Below are positions 14,393 to 17,450 of a stretch of 17,450 bases of DNA, piece after piece. This stretch comes from an uncultured Acidobacteriota bacterium. Its GTDB lineage: Bacteria; Acidobacteriota; Terriglobia; Terriglobales; CAINCZ01. The notes under the pieces are model-generated. The model ran no database searches, had not been told where the DNA came from, and saw only the letters and a list, made by a program, of their open reading frames with translations. Made by a program: the position numbers and the translations under genes. The stretch's first letter is position 1. The number at the start of each line of letters is the position of its first letter. The stretch spans positions 1-17,450 of the forward strand of contig CAINCZ010000120.1 in assembly GCA_903847195.1 (NCBI GenBank), given 5' to 3'.

Positions 14393-14720
14393 TTGAGTCC
14401 TATTTGAATAGCTATCTTAACCGATGATTGGCCAGCCGATGCGTTCTGATTGCATTGCGCCGCAAAATTAAACAGCGGTGGCCACGTGGAATCAACACTT
14501 TGCATCCGATAATTTCTCCACTCCTTCGAATAAAATTTCGAAATTTCGCAAAGTCGGCAGATTATCGGGTCTTAGGGTGTAAGCTCAGGAAGTGGATGCC
14601 TGTTTTCTCATGCTAGGCCGATGCGCAAGCTGACCGTCCTGAGGTTTATGTCGTTGAGCGGGCTCGCAGCCAATCCAGATTCCTGGTGCGGTACCCGACT
14701 GAGGGCAGCCTGTAAGCCAC
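14393..14720. other. 328-bp gene-free AT-rich interval
   Basis: No credible gene. On the minus strand a -10-like TAAGAT (14414-14419) precedes the GTG start of the flavoprotein. Bases 14500-14570 are clearly more AT-rich than the surroundings and hold two almost concentric palindromes. The stretch 14580-14720 shows nothing I can name. Confidence 0.4.
14506..14568. repeat. nested palindromes
   Basis: The outer arms CCGATAAT (14506-14513) and ATTATCGG (14561-14568) are perfect inverted repeats. The 14-base palindrome AAATTTCGAAATTT (14533-14546) lies between them, its centre only about 2-3 bases off the outer centre. It may be a regulatory site or the scar of a small element. Confidence 0.5.
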
Positions 14721-14942
14721 ATGCAAGAACTTTTAGCCCGCCCGGTTAAACCGATGACAAACTCTAAGCTACAAGCCGCATTGGATGAACTGGAAAGGCT
14801 CTGTGAAACCGTCAAGGGGTTCAAACAGCGCAACGGCACCCTGCCCAATGCCGACAGTGATGCCGGCCGTGCGCTGTCCATTCTGGCTGACTTTATGAAA
14901 GAACTCGACGAGTTGCATGTCGATAAGTTGGTCAGGCCCTGA
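14721..14942 (+). CDS. small helical protein of unknown function
   Basis: A 73-residue protein, or 62 residues if it begins at the second ATG (14754, MTNSKLQAALDELERL). The heptad-like hydrophobic spacing of LQAALDELERLCETVKGF and LSILADFMKELDELHVDKL predicts two amphipathic helices with a short loop, so a small helical hairpin or dimer is likely. It has one Cys and no signal peptide. Neither start has a good Shine-Dalgarno, which lowers confidence. It is followed 18 bases later by another small gene with a clear ribosome-binding site, so it may lead a transcript of small genes. No family recognised. Confidence 0.5.
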   Translation: MQELLARPVKPMTNSKLQAALDELERLCETVKGFKQRNGTLPNADSDAGRALSILADFMKELDELHVDKLVRP

Positions 14943-14960
14943 GCGGGAACAGGAGTTGCT

Positions 14961-15200
14961 ATGAGTTTGGCTGTTGACCCGTACGTCTGCTCGGTTCAGT
15001 CGGAGCGGTATTTTAGACACTGGCGCCATCATTGGGTGATTTGCCGCGTCAACAAACCCGAAGAACTGGTCGCGTGGGGACATGCCCCTACGCAGGAGTT
15101 AGCGGAATCAGCGGCGCGCACCGAGATTGCGGAGTTGTGTGCCGGCATCAGTAAAGGCGGGCGCGTCCAGCGGGCGGGCATGCCTCATTTCCGTCAGTGA
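14961..15200 (+). CDS. small hypothetical protein, 79 aa
   Basis: A 79-residue soluble protein. AGGAG lies 5 bases before the ATG, which supports translation. The N-terminal half is rich in Trp/His/Arg (RYFRHWRHHWVICRV, residues 16-30), consistent with a small beta-sheet. LAESAARTEIAELCAGI (47-63) is a helix, and the tail is basic. It has three cysteines and no obvious metal motif. It is second in a run of four small plus-strand genes. I do not recognise it and assign no function. Confidence 0.55.
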   Translation: MSLAVDPYVCSVQSERYFRHWRHHWVICRVNKPEELVAWGHAPTQELAESAARTEIAELCAGISKGGRVQRAGMPHFRQ

Positions 15201-15279
15201 AATTGACGTACGGCCAACGATGCCCCGAGGCATGCCTTGCGCAGCAATCCGGCCAGTTGCCGAGAAGTAGGATTATTTT

Positions 15280-15444
15280 TTGACCATTAAATCTGTGCCG
15301 CCCGCGCACCCTCCGGGCGATGCCCCGCGCCGTGTCCGGCCCGAGGTAAAAGGACCGATTCGCTGTCACAAATGTCAGCTGAACTGCCGCGATGCGGCTC
15401 ACTATCTGGACCACAAATGCGAGCCCAAGCCTCGCGCTCTCTGA
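15280..15444 (+). CDS. 54-aa putative zinc-binding microprotein
   Basis: A short reading frame starting at TTG 15280, with AGGA about 8 bases upstream. The first half is Pro/Arg-rich and disordered-looking; residues 29-47 read CHKCQLNCRDAAHYLDHKC. That gives C-x2-C-x3-C and H-x3-H-x-C, enough ligands for one zinc ion, so a small zinc finger for nucleic-acid or protein binding is plausible. The stop codon lies 21 bases before the next small gene. The non-ATG start and small size leave doubt; the regular ligand spacing is the main support. No family recognised. Confidence 0.5.
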   Translation: MTIKSVPPAHPPGDAPRRVRPEVKGPIRCHKCQLNCRDAAHYLDHKCEPKPRAL

Positions 15445-15465
15445 GCTCAGAAAGGAACCCTTTTT

Positions 15466-15609
15466 ATGTCCGCACGTAACGGCGACAGATCGAGATTTAA
15501 CCGCGAGCGCAAACAGAAATTGGCCCGGCGCCTGCGCAACCAGGAACTCCGCAAGACCCTGGCAGCCGCAACCAGCTCAGTTACAGCTGCAGCTACAGCC
15601 AGCAAATAA
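15466..15609 (+). CDS. 47-aa basic microprotein
   Basis: A 47-residue protein preceded by AAAGGA 9 bases from the ATG. The N-terminal part MSARNGDRSRFNRERKQKLA, followed by RRLRNQELRK, is strongly basic and helical, like small RNA-binding proteins such as bS21 in character though not clearly homologous. The C-terminus is Ala/Thr/Ser-rich. From memory, short proteins with a very similar start are recurrent in acidobacterial genomes, which I cannot check here. It directly follows the zinc-finger-like microprotein and precedes palindrome R6. Confidence 0.6.
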   Translation: MSARNGDRSRFNRERKQKLARRLRNQELRKTLAAATSSVTAAATASK

Positions 15610-15626
15610 TCGCGCCCAAAATCAAT

Positions 15627-15663
15627 CCCAGGCGAGCGCCGGAACTCACGGCGCCAACCTGGG
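15627..15663. repeat. palindromic repeat R6 (diverged, opposite orientation)
   Basis: CCCAGGCGAGCGCC (15627-15640) and GGCGCCAACCTGGG (15650-15663) form an imperfect stem. Read on the minus strand it is closest to R4. It sits between convergent genes. Confidence 0.65.
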
Positions 15664-15699
15664 ACTTGTCTTGCGACTTACTTGCGAAGAGTCCGCTGC

Positions 15700-16098
15700 C
15701 TATACCTTGACACGTCCGAACGAGAACCCCGACACCTCGGTGATCCGCCCGCGCCACCAAACGCCCTCCGCCTTCGGCAGCGGCTGGCCGCCCGAATAGA
15801 AAAGCGCGTCCTTCATATGAAGGAACGTGGGCATCGCCGCCTCGGTGGTCCCGCCATTGGCCTTCGACTTCGGAAAACGCTCGGTCCCGAAAATCCTGTC
15901 CGTGTCCAGCCCGACCGCCTCGAAATACTTCTCGTAGCAGGTCAGCAGGCCCGATATCAGGACTCCTTTCACCGCCAGCGTGATCGGCACTTCATTGCCA
16001 TGCTTGTTGATAAAGTCCACCAGCGCGGTGAGAAACCAATCGGCTTCCGGTTGCGCGGTGATTTGTATGGAACCCTGCAGTCCATCCGACTCCGTCAT
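15700..16098 (-). CDS. GvpU-like protein (orphan)
   Basis: A 132-residue soluble protein that resembles the gas-vesicle accessory protein GvpU. DWFLTALVDFINKHGNEVPITLAVKG (about residues 20-45) is followed by VLISGLLTCYEKYFEAVG, then a variable stretch. A C-terminal block follows: FLHMKDALFYSGGQPLP, then VWWRGRITEVSGFSFG. No gvpA, gvpN or other gas-vesicle genes are nearby, so a gas-vesicle role is unlikely here. GvpU-like proteins also occur outside such clusters and their role is unknown. The start at 16098 is chosen for AAGGAGA 4-5 bases upstream; a 20-residue upstream extension rich in Arg/Gly is rejected. It is downstream of, but separated by a terminator from, the amidohydrolase. Confidence 0.6.
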   Translation of the reverse strand: MTESDGLQGSIQITAQPEADWFLTALVDFINKHGNEVPITLAVKGVLISGLLTCYEKYFEAVGLDTDRIFGTERFPKSKANGGTTEAAMPTFLHMKDALFYSGGQPLPKAEGVWWRGRITEVSGFSFGRVKV

Positions 16099-16186
16099 GC
16101 TGTCTCCTTGCGTACTTGATTTCGGGCCGGTCCGCCCGCCCCGGGCCGGACGCCGCATCGTGCGGAGTTAATGCAACAGCCTCCAT

Positions 16187-16228
16187 CTTAAAAGAAGCCC
16201 GCGCAACTTGGAATCGTCTGCGCGGGCT
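16187..16228 (-). terminator. rho-independent terminator of the amidohydrolase gene
   Basis: On the minus strand AGCCCGCGCA (16219-16228) pairs perfectly with TGCGCGGGCT (16196-16205), then TCTTTTAAG follows. It begins 10 bases after the amidohydrolase stop and separates it from the GvpU-like gene. Confidence 0.85.
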
Positions 16229-16237
16229 CACAAGTTT

Positions 16238-17236
16238 TTATGCCTTGGCCGTCTTCGCCTTGTTCAGCTTCAGCACCTTCTCGGCGTTGGTGCGCGCAAT
16301 CTTCTCCCAGTCGCTTTCGCTGATGGCATCGACGCGATCGAACCACCCAGCCGCCTCGTTTACGCACTCATAGGGGTAGTCCACGGCAAACAACACGCGG
16401 TCGGCGCCCATCGTCAGCAGCACGTTCAGCAACGTCGTCGTGCAGAAATTGCCGCTGGTCGTCACGTAGAAGTTCTGGCGCAGGTACTCGCTGAACGTCT
16501 TCTTGATGGTGATGCCGCGCGGCATCATCTTCACCCGGTGGTCGATCCGCCAGACGCAGTGCGGGATGTTCTCGCCCAGGTGCCCCAGGATGACCGTCAG
16601 CTTCGGATACTTGTCAAACAAGCCGCTGCCCATCAGCCGCAGCGCGTGCGTCGCCGTGTTGACGCCAAACATCCACGCCGAACCGGTAAACCACGGATGC
16701 CCCGCGATGTCGGCCACCCTACCCTGGGGTATATATCGCGGATGGATATAAACCGGCACTTCCAGCTTCTCCACCTGCTCCCAGAACGGCCAGAACTGCG
16801 GCATATCGTAATAGAGAATGTTCTCCGGCTTGTCCAGCTGCGTGAAGCCGTTCACCAGTCCACCGGCCAAGCCCAGCTGCTTCACGGCGCGTGTCAACTC
16901 GGCCGCCGATGCTTCCGGGTCCTGCAACGGCAGCGCGGCGAAAGCCTGCAGCCGGTCGGGACGCTTCGCCACCAGGTTCGCGATGTAATCGTTGGCCCGC
17001 TGCGCCGTTTCCACCGCCTGCTTGCTCGACAGGATCGTCTGAATGCCGCCTGACGTCAGCGACATCACCGACTTCTCAATTCCCCAACGGTCCATCTCCG
17101 GAATCAGCTTGCCGTCCAGGTCGAGCAACTGCTGCTTCAGTTCCGGCCAGCCGTCGCCGGGTTGGTAGTTGGTCTCTTGCTCCACCAGTTCCGGAATCCC
17201 GAAGTGCTCCTCGATTGCGATCTTCTGTACGCGCAT
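16238..17236 (-). CDS. amidohydrolase-family decarboxylase, gamma-resorcylate (2,6-dihydroxybenzoate) decarboxylase-like
   Basis: A 332-residue TIM-barrel metal enzyme of the ACMSD group. It closely follows gamma-resorcylate decarboxylase along its length: KIAIEEHFGIPE with Glu9 and His11, AFAALPLQDPEASAAEL, LVNGFTQ, YYDMPQFWPFWEQVEKL, YIHPR with His165, GHPW, THALRLMGSGLFDKYP, GHLGENIP with His219, WRIDHR, TTSGNF, and AVDYPYE with Asp286. These are the metal and catalytic positions of that family, which reversibly removes the carboxyl group of hydroxybenzoates in the cytoplasm. Related members act on 5-carboxyvanillate or 2,3-dihydroxybenzoate, so the substrate is not settled. The ATG at 17236 has AGGGGG upstream and matches the family N-terminus; a GTG ten codons earlier lies inside repeat R7 and is rejected. 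A second SDR precedes it. Confidence 0.9.
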   Translation of the reverse strand: MRVQKIAIEEHFGIPELVEQETNYQPGDGWPELKQQLLDLDGKLIPEMDRWGIEKSVMSLTSGGIQTILSSKQAVETAQRANDYIANLVAKRPDRLQAFAALPLQDPEASAAELTRAVKQLGLAGGLVNGFTQLDKPENILYYDMPQFWPFWEQVEKLEVPVYIHPRYIPQGRVADIAGHPWFTGSAWMFGVNTATHALRLMGSGLFDKYPKLTVILGHLGENIPHCVWRIDHRVKMMPRGITIKKTFSEYLRQNFYVTTSGNFCTTTLLNVLLTMGADRVLFAVDYPYECVNEAAGWFDRVDAISESDWEKIARTNAEKVLKLNKAKTAKA

Positions 17237-17260
17237 TGTCCGCCCCCTGCAAAATTGGTA

Positions 17261-17299
17261 CCCCACCTTGGCGTGCCCACGTTGGCGCGGAAGGTGGGG
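17261..17299. repeat. palindromic repeat R7
   Basis: CCCCACCTT (17261-17269) and AAGGTGGGG (17291-17299) pair perfectly; the inner part GGCGTGCC/GGCGCGG pairs imperfectly. The header is GGTACCCC. It lies between the amidohydrolase and the upstream SDR on the minus strand. Confidence 0.8.
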
Positions 17300-17319
17300 G
17301 TGTTCTCTGCTTGCCTCTC

Positions 17320-17450
<131 letters not shown>

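Noticed and set aside
13385..14407. 340-codon plus-strand frame opposite the nitronate monooxygenase-like gene
   Set aside because: Composition is His/Arg/Gln-rich antisense noise typical of high-GC DNA, and the opposite strand encodes clear FMN-binding motifs.
14721..15609. Small-gene run as a toxin-antitoxin or anti-phage module
   Set aside because: No known toxin fold, nuclease motif or DNA-binding antitoxin is visible; the idea has no sequence support beyond gene size.

Overview
The window looks like a chromosomal piece of a GC-rich, soil-type Gram-negative bacterium, most likely an Acidobacteriota. The evidence is an outer-membrane porin of the BBP2/OmpL-like type, clear Shine-Dalgarno sequences, a dense set of catabolic genes for organic or aromatic acids, and a family of about 40 bp intergenic palindromes beginning GGTGCCCC. 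The last pattern is, from memory, common in acidobacterial genomes. The taxonomic call is an inference. I see no rRNA, tRNA, CRISPR array, transposase or phage gene.

Layout. Bases 1-3103, minus strand: a truncated SDR dehydrogenase behind a small degenerate cupin (probably one transcript), then a 598-aa porin with its own terminator and a strong promoter. Bases 3581-6678, plus strand: a LysR-type regulator, a 3-hydroxyacyl-CoA dehydrogenase-family enzyme and a beta-keto acid cleavage enzyme (BKACE, DUF849). Bases 6679-9797: a palindrome-rich stretch, a transglutaminase-like protein (minus), an MFS carboxylate transporter (plus) and a HAD phosphatase (minus). Bases 10082-12882, plus strand: both subunits of a 3-oxoacid CoA-transferase and an SCP2-type thiolase, closed by a perfect 12-bp terminator shared with a convergent nitronate monooxygenase-like flavoprotein (12956-14392, minus). 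Bases 14393-15700: an AT-rich gap with nested palindromes and four small plus-strand genes, two of them below 60 codons. Bases 15700-17450, minus strand: a GvpU-like orphan, a gamma-resorcylate decarboxylase-type amidohydrolase and the C-terminus of a second SDR.

How the genes may work together. The dehydrogenase, BKACE, CoA-transferase and thiolase form a plausible pathway. A 3-hydroxy acid is imported by the MFS carrier, oxidised to a beta-keto acid, and cleaved with acetyl-CoA to acetoacetate plus a new acyl-CoA. The acetoacetate is activated by the CoA-transferase and cleaved by a thiolase. The logic matches known BKACE pathways (carnitine, lysine fermentation), but the BKACE here appears to lack the acidic residue that reads the substrate amine in Kce, so the substrate is probably different and unknown. 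The LysR gene, the porin and the decarboxylase-type amidohydrolase are consistent with uptake and breakdown of small organic or aromatic acids.
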